Assembly (NCBI RefSeq): GCF_920987055.1
Contig: NZ_CAKLBX010000001.1
Coordinates: forward strand, 2,776,501 to 2,840,500
DNA length: 64,000 nt
Origin: Novosphingobium sp. CECT 9465
GTDB taxonomy: Bacteria > Pseudomonadota > Alphaproteobacteria > Sphingomonadales > Sphingomonadaceae
Reading direction: 5' to 3'
Under the pieces are notes generated by a model. It was not told the origin of the DNA and made no database searches. It was given only the letters and a program-made list of their open reading frames with translations. Made by a program: the position numbers and the translations under genes. Positions 41,989-50,428 of the stretch are shown piece by piece. Numbering within the stretch: position 1 is the first letter of the stretch; each line of letters opens with the position of its first letter.

Positions 41989-44321
41989 GCGTCTTCTCGC
42001 AATTCGATCAGCGGTACGCTCGGTGCCTCGCCAGCTGCAAATTCAGCCCCAGAAATGTCGAGGCGATCTTCGGCGAATCGCACAGGCACGTCGAACTGGA
42101 AGCCCGCCCGCACCACTGCTCCTGCCGCAGGAGCGCTCGCCAGACCGATCACCCCCAGCGGTTCCACCACGAAATCGCCCGTCTCGATACCATTCACACT
42201 CACCCGCATCGTGCCCGTCCGGGGCCGTGTGATCCGCCGCCGTTGGGCGTCTTCATCTGCGCCATACAACTTGACCAGTTCGAACCGCGCATTGGCGCCA
42301 TCGCCTGTCCCGATCACCTGATCGATGGGTGTCGGCGTGCCGGTCATGCCGTTCGAGCTGAAGTCCGACGGATCGCGCAACCGGAACCCTCGCGCCTGCC
42401 CACGCCGCGCCCGGAAAAACCCGATCAGCTCACCCAGTTCGGCATCGGATCGCACCCCCGGCCCCACGTCAAATCGAAGCCGCGCGTCCGACCACAAGCT
42501 GTTGCGCCGCTCGAATCCTGACGCGGTGATCGTCACGTTGGTCGAAAATTCAGGCGTAACCGAGGCGTCCCGGCCCAGTGCGAGCGGGAACAGCACATCA
42601 TCGAAGGACTGCATCGTTTCGTCTCCGCTATTGTCGGGAAGGCGGACATATCCGTCGCGTGAAACCTGCGGCAGCGCCCAGATGAATGTTTCGGCCACCC
42701 CCAACGCCACCGCCTCGCTTGCCGCAGCGTCGATGCGCGGCCACTCGACCGAAGCCTTCGCGCCGTTCAGCACGAAGCCTGACAAGTAGTGCTGCTGCTC
42801 GCGCGGATAATTCAGCCGCGCTTCAGCCAAGGTTCGCGCTTGCGTGCGCAACGCATCCTTGCCGGTCGTGACCCAGTCATAATCTTCAAGCTGCAGCACA
42901 TCGAATGCAGGCGAAGCCCACCCCGTCGGCAAGTTCGCGCGCAGCGCCTCCGGGGTTACCGGGTCAAGCACCGTCGGCAGAAACGCCAGCAATAGTGTCT
43001 CGGCTCCCGCTACCCCCGCCGCAGCCTTCACCGCCGCCGCAAGTCCGGCCGTCGATTGCGCCAGCAGTGCGCCCGCCGCATCCAGCAAGGATTTCTGCGC
43101 AGCGCTCAGGTTCGCGCCAAGGTCAGGAATATTGACCGGACTGCCCCCGAAAGCGGCCTTCGCTGCCTCATCATAAATGCATATCTGCCGGTCTTGCGTC
43201 ACCCACCACCAAGGCTCACCCACCTGATGGCGCACCGGCAGTCCTGCGTCCTGCATCAAGCCGACCAGCGCCACGCCCACCTTGCGCACCCACGCCATCG
43301 CTTCGGTGTTCGCAGGCGAAAGCAGGGCCGATGGCGGCGACCATCCCGTCAACCCCGCCTCGCCCTCCCAGGTTCGCTGCTGCCAGGCAGCCGGGCAATG
43401 CTGCGCCAGCAGTTCGTAGGATTGCGATGCAATGACGGTGTATCCCATCCGCGCCGCTTCAGCCAGAAACGCCCCATGCCACGCATTCGCAGCCCCATTC
43501 ATCGCTGGCAGCGCAGGGTCGACAACAAACCCGCCCACGCCATCGGGCACCAACGGGAAGAAATGGCTCATCCCGATGTAGTGGTTGATGCTCCCACGGT
43601 AGCCGAGCCCACGCACCTGCCGCAGCAATCGCGCAGGCGTCAGATTGTAGGCATCGTCATAGCCCGTGCACATGGAGAGACCATGCGGCGGCACCATGAC
43701 ATCGCCAATTTCAAGCATCGGCTTGTGCCCTTCGCAGCGCACCGCGGTCAGTTCCACCCACCCTGTCGCAGCGTTGGCAAAAGGCGTCGCACCCGTGCCG
43801 TAACCCGGCGGCACCAGCGAAATGAACAAACGATCGATGTCGGTGGGATGGACGGGATCAGCCTCGTCCGGCAGCAGAAACCCGCCGCTCAACGCCGAAA
43901 ATGGCAGGGTCACCTGCGCATCGGTCGGTGTGCCCGTGGCATAGTTCCACAATCGCACATACCATGCGCGCGCATTGCCCGCCGCGTCACGCCCCTCGAT
44001 GGTCAGCGTCGGTCCATTGACCGCGTCCAGCGGCAGCACGCCCGAAGACCGCCACCGGAACGAAAGCGTCAGGCGCGAATAATCACGCCGCGTGTCGTAC
44101 GACAACAGCGGATGATCCCACTTGTCCTCCGATTCCCAGATCAGCCCGACAAGATCGTCGGCCTTCTGGAACACCGTATCCACGCGCAAGGCATCGGGCG
44201 CGGTGGTGATGACCGAAGCCATCGCCGGCCGGGGAAAGTTGACCGTCCAGAACCGCGGATCGAACCGCTGGATGGTATCGGTATGCTGCACCGTGCGGCG
44301 CTTGGCGAGCCAGTGGCTCAT
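41985..44321 (-). CDS. GTA distal tail protein (gp12 homologue, DUF2460) with large N-terminal domain
   Basis: A 778-residue protein. Residues about 565-778 match the GTA gp12/DUF2460 distal-tail domain (FDVGPGVRSDAELGELIGFF, DPSDFSSNGMTGTPTPIDQV, FDVPVRFAEDRLDISG). RcGTA gp12 is only about 210 aa. The extra N-terminal ~560 residues have a glycoside-hydrolase-like TIM-barrel look (HQVGEPWWWVTQDRQICIYD; LQLEDYDWV). Such a domain could bind or cleave a surface sugar. It is in the middle of the tail module, between tape measure and gp13. Confidence 0.82.
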   Translation of the reverse strand: MSHWLAKRRTVQHTDTIQRFDPRFWTVNFPRPAMASVITTAPDALRVDTVFQKADDLVGLIWESEDKWDHPLLSYDTRRDYSRLTLSFRWRSSGVLPLDAVNGPTLTIEGRDAAGNARAWYVRLWNYATGTPTDAQVTLPFSALSGGFLLPDEADPVHPTDIDRLFISLVPPGYGTGATPFANAATGWVELTAVRCEGHKPMLEIGDVMVPPHGLSMCTGYDDAYNLTPARLLRQVRGLGYRGSINHYIGMSHFFPLVPDGVGGFVVDPALPAMNGAANAWHGAFLAEAARMGYTVIASQSYELLAQHCPAAWQQRTWEGEAGLTGWSPPSALLSPANTEAMAWVRKVGVALVGLMQDAGLPVRHQVGEPWWWVTQDRQICIYDEAAKAAFGGSPVNIPDLGANLSAAQKSLLDAAGALLAQSTAGLAAAVKAAAGVAGAETLLLAFLPTVLDPVTPEALRANLPTGWASPAFDVLQLEDYDWVTTGKDALRTQARTLAEARLNYPREQQHYLSGFVLNGAKASVEWPRIDAAASEAVALGVAETFIWALPQVSRDGYVRLPDNSGDETMQSFDDVLFPLALGRDASVTPEFSTNVTITASGFERRNSLWSDARLRFDVGPGVRSDAELGELIGFFRARRGQARGFRLRDPSDFSSNGMTGTPTPIDQVIGTGDGANARFELVKLYGADEDAQRRRITRPRTGTMRVSVNGIETGDFVVEPLGVIGLASAPAAGAVVRAGFQFDVPVRFAEDRLDISGAEFAAGEAPSVPLIELREDA

Positions 44322-44338
44322 GTCCCGTTCTCCGCTTG

Positions 44339-44920
44339 TCAGAAGTCGTTCAGCGCCCGGCGCACGGCTTGCGCTACCTGGCGGCCAGACCGGCGCAGGC
44401 TCTCCGGTTGGTTGCTGCCTTGCGGGCTGACGATCCTGATCGAGACATTCACGTCCCGCCCCTTGCCGCCGCCCAGCGAAGGCTCGACCCGCCCGGCCGA
44501 TGTCGGGACGAACATCTCTGGTCCGCGCTCGCCCACCAGATAGCCGCGCCCCGGTGCCACCGGCCCGCCCGTTGCCCGGCCCGGAAGGCCGAAGATCGAT
44601 CCGATCAGGCTGCCAAGTCCCAGCACGCCACCACCGATCCCGCCAGAACCAGCACCACTGCCCAGCGCCCCGATGCCCGACTGCACCGCCTGCGCCGCAA
44701 TATCGCCCAGAACGTTAAACGCGACCCGGCGCAAATCCTCGAATCCCAGCGATCCCCGTCGGATCGCGCCCAGCAGGCCGCGCTCCAGCGTATCGCCCGC
44801 TCGACCGAAGCCATCCACCAGCACGGAATCGAAGCTGCCGCGCATCTGCGCTACATCGGCAGCAAAGCCCGATGTATTGGCGCGCACGTCGATCATCAGT
44901 GTGTCGAGTTCATCCGCCAC
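44339..44920 (-). CDS. GTA tape-measure-like tail protein (gp11 homologue)
   Basis: A 193-residue, GTG-started protein. The helical N-terminus (VRANTSGFAADVAQMRGSFD), a Gly-rich hydrophobic centre (GSGGIGGGVLGLGSLIGSIF) and GERGPEMFVPTSAGRV at the C-terminus match the short tail tape measure of RcGTA-like particles. A short tape measure implies a short tail. It is coupled to gp10.1 by an 11-base overlap. Confidence 0.85.
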   Translation of the reverse strand: MADELDTLMIDVRANTSGFAADVAQMRGSFDSVLVDGFGRAGDTLERGLLGAIRRGSLGFEDLRRVAFNVLGDIAAQAVQSGIGALGSGAGSGGIGGGVLGLGSLIGSIFGLPGRATGGPVAPGRGYLVGERGPEMFVPTSAGRVEPSLGGGKGRDVNVSIRIVSPQGSNQPESLRRSGRQVAQAVRRALNDF

Positions 44921-45107
44921 GGTCTGCCTCCATCATACTGTCGAGAGTGCTCTTGTCGATCGTCCCGCCATCGGGCTTGCGCATCGCGCTCAGAACGGTG
45001 CCCAGTTCCTCAGGCGTTGCGGCCCAGAATGCGTCAGGCATCCAGCCGAGCAAAAGCGCGGCCTGCCCGCAAAGCCGCGCGGCACTGGCCCCGAATGAGT
45101 CGCTCAC
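44910..45107 (-). CDS. GTA tail assembly chaperone (gp10.1-like)
   Basis: A 65-residue protein (MSDSFGASAARLCGQAALLL start; LGWMPDAFWAATPEELGTVL) of the phage tail assembly chaperone (TAC) type found after GTA gp10. The GTG at 45107 overlaps the gp10 stop (GTGA), and its stop lies inside gp11. Confidence 0.78.
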   Translation of the reverse strand: MSDSFGASAARLCGQAALLLGWMPDAFWAATPEELGTVLSAMRKPDGGTIDKSTLDSMMEADRGG

Positions 45108-45418
45108 CCCGCACCCTTCAGGATTTGCACGATCAACGTCCGCAGCGGTGGGGTGCATGCGGCAAGACCCTCGCGCGCCACCGCATCGGCAAAGTCTTCA
45201 CGTTCCAGCCCCACCCGCTCCCGCAGGCAATGCCAGAACAGCCCGACCATCTCGGCCAGCCGCAGCTGTCCCGCGCTCGCCCGTTCGACCAGGCCAAACA
45301 ACGGTCCCAGTTCCTGCTCCGCCGCAACCAGCGCGCCGAACGTCGGCCGCAGCACCAGCGGTTGCCCCGCGATGACCAGCACCGCCTCCCCGCGATGGGG
45401 GTTCGCAGCGTCCGCCAT
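45104..45418 (-). CDS. GTA tail protein gp10 homologue (DUF3356-like)
   Basis: A 104-residue protein (GEAVLVIAGQPLVLRPTFGA; LLVERASAGQLRLAEMVG-like). The sequence and place between the major tail protein and gp10.1 fit GTA gp10. It overlaps gp9 by 1 base and gp10.1 by 4. Confidence 0.8.
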   Translation of the reverse strand: MADAANPHRGEAVLVIAGQPLVLRPTFGALVAAEQELGPLFGLVERASAGQLRLAEMVGLFWHCLRERVGLEREDFADAVAREGLAACTPPLRTLIVQILKGAG

Positions 45419-45825
45419 CAGACTTGCGCCACCAGGCCAGAGCTTTCGAGCGTCATCGTGTAATTGCGCTCGCCGTTGAAATCGCCGGAGTAATCCAGTC
45501 GCTGGACCAGGAACTTGCCCCGCATCTTCTCGCCGCCCTCGAACGAAAGCTCGTAGTCGGCGATCGTGCCCGCCAGCGCATTCCCGCGCACTTGCATTTC
45601 AGCCGCGCTGCCCAGGAAAATCCCGGCCGCACTCACTGTCACCGATCGCGTACCCGCACCCGAAAGCAGTTCGCGCCAGCCGCCCGAATCCTTGCTGGTG
45701 ATCACTACGGATTCGCCGTTGATCGACATCTGCGTCGTGCGCAAACCGGCCACGGTGTTGTAGGTCGGTGTCGCTGCGCCATCGCTGATCTTCAGCAGGA
45801 ACGCGCTTCCCTTCTGGGCTGCCAT
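45418..45825 (-). CDS. GTA major tail protein (gp9 homologue, TP901-1 type)
   Basis: A 135-residue protein. MAAQKGSAFLLKISDGAATP and VVITSKDSGGWRELLSGAGT are typical of TP901-1-like tail tube proteins. It forms the tail tube. The ATG at 45825 follows GAGAC; longer frames would run through gp8 sequence. Confidence 0.9.
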   Translation of the reverse strand: MAAQKGSAFLLKISDGAATPTYNTVAGLRTTQMSINGESVVITSKDSGGWRELLSGAGTRSVTVSAAGIFLGSAAEMQVRGNALAGTIADYELSFEGGEKMRGKFLVQRLDYSGDFNGERNYTMTLESSGLVAQV

Positions 45826-45854
45826 GATGTTGTCTCCTCGAAAAGAATTGGGTC

Positions 45855-46250
45855 TCAGGCGGCCAGAACGCGCGCCCGGTATTCCAGCACGACCACGCGC
45901 ACAGCTTCGTCGCGCTGCTCGGCCCGCGCCCGCAGCAAGCCGATGCTCGCCACGCGAAAACCATTGGCCGATTGGTCGGCAGGCAGGTTCTCCACCCGCG
46001 CCTCGATCCCGGCCACCAGCGCCGCGCCGCCCAGCGGATCGTCGCTGCGGTAATTCAGCTCCAGCGCCACACGGATTTCGCGCCCCGCCAGCGTCTTGGT
46101 GCCCCAGTTGGTGCTCGCGCTGGTGGTCAGCGCCAGCCACGGCAGCGCCGTGCGCGAAGGCGCTTCTTCAACCACCGCGTTCAGCGCCGCAGCCAGGGCA
46201 GGATCGCTCGAAAGCCACGCGATCAGCGCGGCACGAAAGGAAATTTCCAT
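45855..46250 (-). CDS. GTA tail-terminator protein (gp8 homologue, DUF3168)
   Basis: A 131-residue protein; MEISFRAALIAWLSSDPALA and the TNWGTKTLAGREIRVALELN segment are DUF3168 features. In GTAs this protein closes the tail tube below the head-tail joint. The ATG at 46250 is preferred to longer frames. It lies 4 bases after the small gene at 46255. Confidence 0.85.
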   Translation of the reverse strand: MEISFRAALIAWLSSDPALAAALNAVVEEAPSRTALPWLALTTSASTNWGTKTLAGREIRVALELNYRSDDPLGGAALVAGIEARVENLPADQSANGFRVASIGLLRARAEQRDEAVRVVVLEYRARVLAA

Positions 46251-46254
46251 CGGT

Positions 46255-46413
46255 TCAGTCCTCCCCGAAAAGCGGCCACAGCAGGCTGGCCTTCCGCCAG
46301 CGCCGTGCATCGCGCCGTCGCGCCATCATCACCGCCCGCGCCTTCGCCAGCGCTTCAGCCCTCTCGACCAGCCTGCGCGCCAAGGGTCCGGTCGCAGCCG
46401 TTGCCGTAATCAT
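46255..46413 (-). CDS. Small basic protein in the gp7 position
   Basis: A 52-residue, strongly basic helical protein (MITATAATGPLARRLVERAE then KARAVMMARRRDARRW). Its ATG overlaps the gp6 stop (ATGA), so it is translated. In RcGTA this slot holds gp7, a head-tail adaptor of about 110 aa; here only a half-length basic protein exists. Its role is unknown. Confidence 0.6.
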   Translation of the reverse strand: MITATAATGPLARRLVERAEALAKARAVMMARRRDARRWRKASLLWPLFGED

Positions 46414-46961
46414 GCCAATCGCATCCTGCGCCACGGACGCCACAGTGCCGCCACCACCGCTGGCGGCACCTCCGCTGCCTTGCGCTCATCGTCGCGGCCA
46501 CGGTGCTGGTGTGCACAAAGACGGATGACCCCGTGCCGGATCGCATCGGGCAGGCTTTCCCAATCTGCCGCCATTCCGGCGGTGTATGTCACCACCACCC
46601 GCGTCTGATCGATCGGCTTGCGCAACCGTACCCTGCCCAGCCCGTCCGCATCGATGTCCAGTTCATAGTCGCCGGTCACCAACGCCGTCCGCAGTCCCGC
46701 CAGATCCAGCGCCGCCACCGCCGTGATCGCGCGCGCCGGTCGCGCCGACAGCGTCTGCCAGCCATCGCTGGCCGCCAGCGTTTCCTCGCAGCCCGTTTGC
46801 AGCGGCATCGCGCCGATAAATCCTTCGCAAATCTCGAACGCGGTGCGCAGCAGCGCCACCAGTTCGGCATCGTCGGCAGACCGGGAAATGCCCAGCCACG
46901 CCTTGAGTTCGGTCAGCGCCGCCGAAGACAAGGCGGGCGGTGCGATAATTGCCCGCATCAT
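46410..46961 (-). CDS. GTA head-tail connector (gp6 homologue)
   Basis: A 183-residue protein. LKAWLGISRSADDAELVALL and EICEGFIGAMPLQTGCEETL match the phage gp6-like head-tail connector family. It sits below the portal. Overlaps the small gene at 46255 by 4 bases. Confidence 0.88.
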   Translation of the reverse strand: MMRAIIAPPALSSAALTELKAWLGISRSADDAELVALLRTAFEICEGFIGAMPLQTGCEETLAASDGWQTLSARPARAITAVAALDLAGLRTALVTGDYELDIDADGLGRVRLRKPIDQTRVVVTYTAGMAADWESLPDAIRHGVIRLCAHQHRGRDDERKAAEVPPAVVAALWRPWRRMRLA

Positions 46962-47080
46962 GGCAATCTCCGGTCAATGAAGGGGAATAAGGGGTGCCTG
47001 CAGCGGCAAGGGGGGAACCGCCGCAGGCACCATCGGCACACGGCCTGTCACTCGTGGATGGAGTCAGGCCATGCGCCCGA

Positions 47081-48229
47081 TCAGGCCGCGATCTTCAGCA
47101 GCTTGATCGCATCGCTGTCCATCACCTGCCCGCCCACGCGGCGGGTGGCATAGAACTGGACATAGGGCTTGTTGGTGTAGGGATCGCGCAGGATCGACGT
47201 CTGGCGGCGTTCCGCAATCAGGTAACCGGCCTTGAAATTGCCGAACGCGATCGGGAACTGATTCGCGGCCACATTGGGCATGTCCTCCGCTTCGATCACC
47301 GCATAGCCCAGCAGGCGATCGGGCTGGCCCTCCACCATGCCCGGCTGCCACAGGAACGCCCCATCGGCAGTCTTGAGCTTGCGGACGGTTGCCAGCGTGG
47401 TCGAATTCATCACCCACACCGCACCCTGCCGCAGCGGCGCCTTCAACTGGCAGACCAGATCGATCAGCTTTGCTTCCGGCGCTGCATCAAACCCGGCGGC
47501 ATTGCCCGAACCGATGAACTGCAACGAACCGAAAGCGCGTGCATCGTCCCCGGCAACGCTGGTGGTTGCGGCAAGGAAGCCCTTGGGCTGGTTGGCGCCG
47601 GTGCCGTTGATGAACGCGGCACCTTCTGCACGGGCAAATTCGCTGGCGATCTCATTCGCCAGCCAGCCTTCCAGATCGAATGCCGCATCGTCCAGCATGG
47701 CCTGCGTGGCCGAAGGATTGGCGTAAAGCTCACCCATTGGCGGCACGATTTCGGCCAGCTTGGGGCTGGCCGTTTCAGGGCGCGCGCCCGTTTCGCTGAC
47801 CCAGCCCGAAGCCGTGCCACCGGTCGAGATCAGCCGGCGAAAGCCCGATGTGCCGGTCTTGACCACATTGGCCACGGCGCGGATCGGGCTGATCTCCACC
47901 ATGCGGCGGGCAATCATCGCGTCGATTTCCTGCGGCACGGCAAAGCCGCCATCGGCACCGACCGCGCTCGAAAGCGATTTCAGCTCGGTCTCGCGACCGC
48001 TCCGCAGATAACCGTCGACAAAGCCCTTCACTTCCGGCCCCGATACGATCCCGGCACCAGCCAGCATCGGACGGGCCGCTGCTCGGCTGACCTTCTCCAG
48101 TCGGCCCTTCACTTCTTCCACTTCGCCGCGCAGTGCGGCCAGTGCGGCATCCTGCGCTTCCTGGCGTCCGACGATGTCGAACGAACCGCTCAGCGCATCG
48201 GCCTTGGTTTCGATGGTAACATTATCCAT
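47081..48229 (-). CDS. GTA major capsid protein (gp5 homologue, HK97 fold)
   Basis: A 382-residue HK97-type capsid. An N-terminal scaffold-like coiled-coil (about 15-60, ALRGEVEEVKGRLEKVS) is followed by the mature shell: SSAVGADGGFAVPQEIDAMI, MVEISPIRAVANVVKTGTSG, YANPSATQAMLDDAAFDLEG and a C-terminal NKPYVQFYATRRVGGQVMD. The N-terminal ~95 residues are probably cut by the neighbouring protease. The ATG at 48229 is preferred to an upstream TTG. The 119-base gap to gp6 is the longest inside the capsid part and has an imperfect hairpin. Confidence 0.94.
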   Translation of the reverse strand: MDNVTIETKADALSGSFDIVGRQEAQDAALAALRGEVEEVKGRLEKVSRAAARPMLAGAGIVSGPEVKGFVDGYLRSGRETELKSLSSAVGADGGFAVPQEIDAMIARRMVEISPIRAVANVVKTGTSGFRRLISTGGTASGWVSETGARPETASPKLAEIVPPMGELYANPSATQAMLDDAAFDLEGWLANEIASEFARAEGAAFINGTGANQPKGFLAATTSVAGDDARAFGSLQFIGSGNAAGFDAAPEAKLIDLVCQLKAPLRQGAVWVMNSTTLATVRKLKTADGAFLWQPGMVEGQPDRLLGYAVIEAEDMPNVAANQFPIAFGNFKAGYLIAERRQTSILRDPYTNKPYVQFYATRRVGGQVMDSDAIKLLKIAA

Positions 48230-48312
48230 GGGGCACAACGTCCTTTCTGCATGAAAAGGGCCACCCCACGGGGCGCCCGTGGGGGAAATCCAGGGTATTG
48301 AAGGAATGCCGA

Positions 48313-48768
48313 TCAGACCGCGTCCGGCGCCGCAGGCTCCACATAATGAACCCGTGCCAGCGGCTGCATCGGCCGCGTCACCAGGCTCACTTCCATGATA
48401 TCCAGGTCGTGCAGTTCACGGCCGTCGGGCAACGTCCGGCCCTGCCGCACGCGGTAGCCGAACGAGAGTCCGTCCACCGCACCATCCTTCAGCGCACGCG
48501 TAGCGGCCGATTCCTTCGCGGTGATCGATGCCACGACGCGCAATCCGCGCTCGTCCTCACCCACCATATCTATCCAGCCAATCTGCTGGTCGGGCCGGTG
48601 CTGCCACAGCAGCGGCAGGCGCAAGCCTTCCGACACCCGGCGATCAAGGCTTGCCCGGAATGCTCCCGGCAGGATTGTATCGCCACCACTGTCGCGCTTG
48701 CGAAAGATCGCAGCATATCCGGCAAAGCGCAGCGATGCTTTCGCTGCCTTGGGCACAATCGTTGTCAT
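48313..48768 (-). CDS. GTA prohead protease (gp4 homologue, HK97 family)
   Basis: A 151-residue serine protease. The LRFAGYAAIFRKRDSGGDTI start, LLWQHRPDQQIGWID with the catalytic His, and DGLSFGYRV with the Ser match the HK97 prohead protease. It removes the capsid scaffold. The ATG at 48768 overlaps the previous gene's stop by 4 bases. Confidence 0.9.
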   Translation of the reverse strand: MTTIVPKAAKASLRFAGYAAIFRKRDSGGDTILPGAFRASLDRRVSEGLRLPLLWQHRPDQQIGWIDMVGEDERGLRVVASITAKESAATRALKDGAVDGLSFGYRVRQGRTLPDGRELHDLDIMEVSLVTRPMQPLARVHYVEPAAPDAV

Positions 48769-49073
48769 CGCACCAGATCCCCCGAACCGAACCGCACGGC
48801 GATGGCGAACAGCAGCAGCGCCAGAACCGCGCGCACCACCCAGCCAACCGCAGCCTTCCACGCGCTCGCCTTGGCATCGCGCCACGCGCTCAGCAGTTGC
48901 CGCAATTCCGCCAGATCATGGTGCGCGTTGTCGTCGGCCAGCCCCATCCGGGCGAGCACCCGCACCGCGCCAAGGTCCGATGCTTCCTCCACTACCGCGC
49001 GCAGCGTCACCAGATCGCATCCCTCGTCCTCGGCCTGCTCCAGCAGCCGGGCCAGCATGTCCTCGCGGTTCAT
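48765..49073 (-). CDS. Small membrane-tailed GTA protein (gp3.5 position)
   Basis: A 102-residue protein with a helical acidic N-terminus (MNREDMLARLLEQAEDEGCD) and a C-terminal transmembrane-like helix (about 75-95, VGWVVRAVLALLLFAIAVRF). Its ATG overlaps the portal stop, and its end overlaps the protease start. Such a protein at this place is known in GTA clusters of the Sphingomonadales/Rhodobacterales; its role is unknown. Confidence 0.7.
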   Translation of the reverse strand: MNREDMLARLLEQAEDEGCDLVTLRAVVEEASDLGAVRVLARMGLADDNAHHDLAELRQLLSAWRDAKASAWKAAVGWVVRAVLALLLFAIAVRFGSGDLVR

Positions 49074-50224
49074 GCGCCGATTCCCAGCATGGCGCGCTTT
49101 TCCTCTGGCGAAAGAAACTCCGCCGCCGAAACCTGGCTCCACAACCGTTCGCGGTCCTCGGCCAGCGCCGGCACCCGGTCCATATCCACGCCCAGCCGCG
49201 CCTCGCGGAACCACGGAGCCAGTCCCTCGGCCAGCGCCGAAAGGATCTTGCCCGCCACCGGCAGCAGCGTCAGCCGCCACAGCGCCCGGTTGGCTTCGCG
49301 ATAATTGGCGTAAGTGTTGTCGCCGGGAATCCCCAGCAACATCGGCGGAACGCCGAACGCCAACGCGATGTCACGCGCCGCCGCCGCCTTCAGCGTGGCA
49401 AAATCCATGTCGGCAGGCGTCAGCGAAAGGCTTTGCCATTTCAGCCCGCCTTCCAGCAACATCGGTCGCCCGGCGTTGACCTGTCCGGCATAGGCAGCGG
49501 TCAATTCCGCCTTGATCCGCTCAAACTGGTCGGGCGATAGCGCTGCCCCCGGATCACCCGGATCATAAACCAGCGCCCCCGATGGCCGCGCCGCATTCTC
49601 CAGCAACGAACGGTTCCACCGCGCCGCCGCATTATGCGTCGCCACCGCTTCTTCGGCCGCCTCAAGGCAACCTGCGCCATAATGATCGTCAACCGGATGG
49701 AAGTGCTTCACATGGATCAGGTTGGGTCGGCCGAAATCATCCACCGCCTCGATCCGCATCGCTTTCTCGCCCACTTTGTAAGCGAAGGCGGCGGGCCATC
49801 CTCCGGCATCCGGCAGAACTGTCACCCGTTCGGGCCGCAGCGCAAACAGCTCCACCGGATTGCCGTCCACATCGCGCAATACCTGCACATATCCATTGCC
49901 ATGCAGCATCAGGTGCGCTGCCAGCGTCTCCAGCAGCGGCTGTCCCGCGCTCGTCTCGCTTACCAGCGTCAGCAAGGTCGGGTCCGAAGCCACCACCGGC
50001 GCACCACCGATGCCCTCCGCCACCAGCCGCACCGCGCGTTGGGCCACCGGGTTCTTCAGATAGGCATCGCGGATCGCCACCGGATAATTGATCGGACCGC
50101 GGCAAGGCTCGCCCTGCCAGTCAGACGCTGCGATCCAGGGCGATACGAAACTCCGCCCCAAAGGCGCACGCGGGGTCACCGCCTCGCCCTTGAAGGCGGC
50201 GGCAAGCGATTGAAAGAACGACAT
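49070..50224 (-). CDS. GTA portal protein (gp3 homologue, HK97 family)
   Basis: A 384-residue portal. NPVAQRAVRLVAEGIGGAPV, LMLHGNGYVQVLRDVDGNPV, VHPVDDHYGAGCLEAAEEA-like and PPMLLGIPGDNTYANYREAN are typical of HK97 portals. It forms the DNA channel. The ATG at 50224 is followed directly by the capsid-gene block. The palindromic repeat cluster lies just upstream. Confidence 0.94.
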   Translation of the reverse strand: MSFFQSLAAAFKGEAVTPRAPLGRSFVSPWIAASDWQGEPCRGPINYPVAIRDAYLKNPVAQRAVRLVAEGIGGAPVVASDPTLLTLVSETSAGQPLLETLAAHLMLHGNGYVQVLRDVDGNPVELFALRPERVTVLPDAGGWPAAFAYKVGEKAMRIEAVDDFGRPNLIHVKHFHPVDDHYGAGCLEAAEEAVATHNAAARWNRSLLENAARPSGALVYDPGDPGAALSPDQFERIKAELTAAYAGQVNAGRPMLLEGGLKWQSLSLTPADMDFATLKAAAARDIALAFGVPPMLLGIPGDNTYANYREANRALWRLTLLPVAGKILSALAEGLAPWFREARLGVDMDRVPALAEDRERLWSQVSAAEFLSPEEKRAMLGIGA

Positions 50225-50284
50225 GATCAGCCTTTCGATTTCGATAAAGTAAGTCCGCCCAGCGAAGCGATAGCGTCCAAATCT

Positions 50285-50377
50285 CCTCTCCCGCTCGCGG
50301 GAGGGGCTGCCTCAGCTCTCCCCTCCCGCTTGCGGGAGGGGCTGCCTCGAACTCTCCCCTCCCGCTCGCGGGAGGGG
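50285..50377. repeat. Three tandem copies of a 22-bp palindrome upstream of the portal gene
   Basis: The palindrome CCCCTCCCGCTNGCGGGAGG-like occurs at 50285-50306, 50320-50341 and 50356-50377 (starts 35-36 bases apart), separated by GCTGCCTC-type spacers. It fills the ~200-base gap between the large terminase and portal genes in the otherwise dense GTA cluster. It may form stem-loops in the operon mRNA. Confidence 0.7.
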
Positions 50378-50428
50378 CCGGGGGAGGGCCTGTTCCGCGG
50401 AAGGGCCTGTTCACCCACCCCGCCGGCT

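Noticed and set aside
43056..44543. Long + strand ORF (495 codons) opposite the gp12 gene
   Set aside because: Antisense shadow in GC-rich DNA: Arg/Pro/His-rich with no domain, and the - strand frame encodes a clear DUF2460 protein.
50285..50377. CRISPR-like look of three spaced palindromes
   Set aside because: Only three units, spacers of about 14 bases that are themselves similar; no cas genes.
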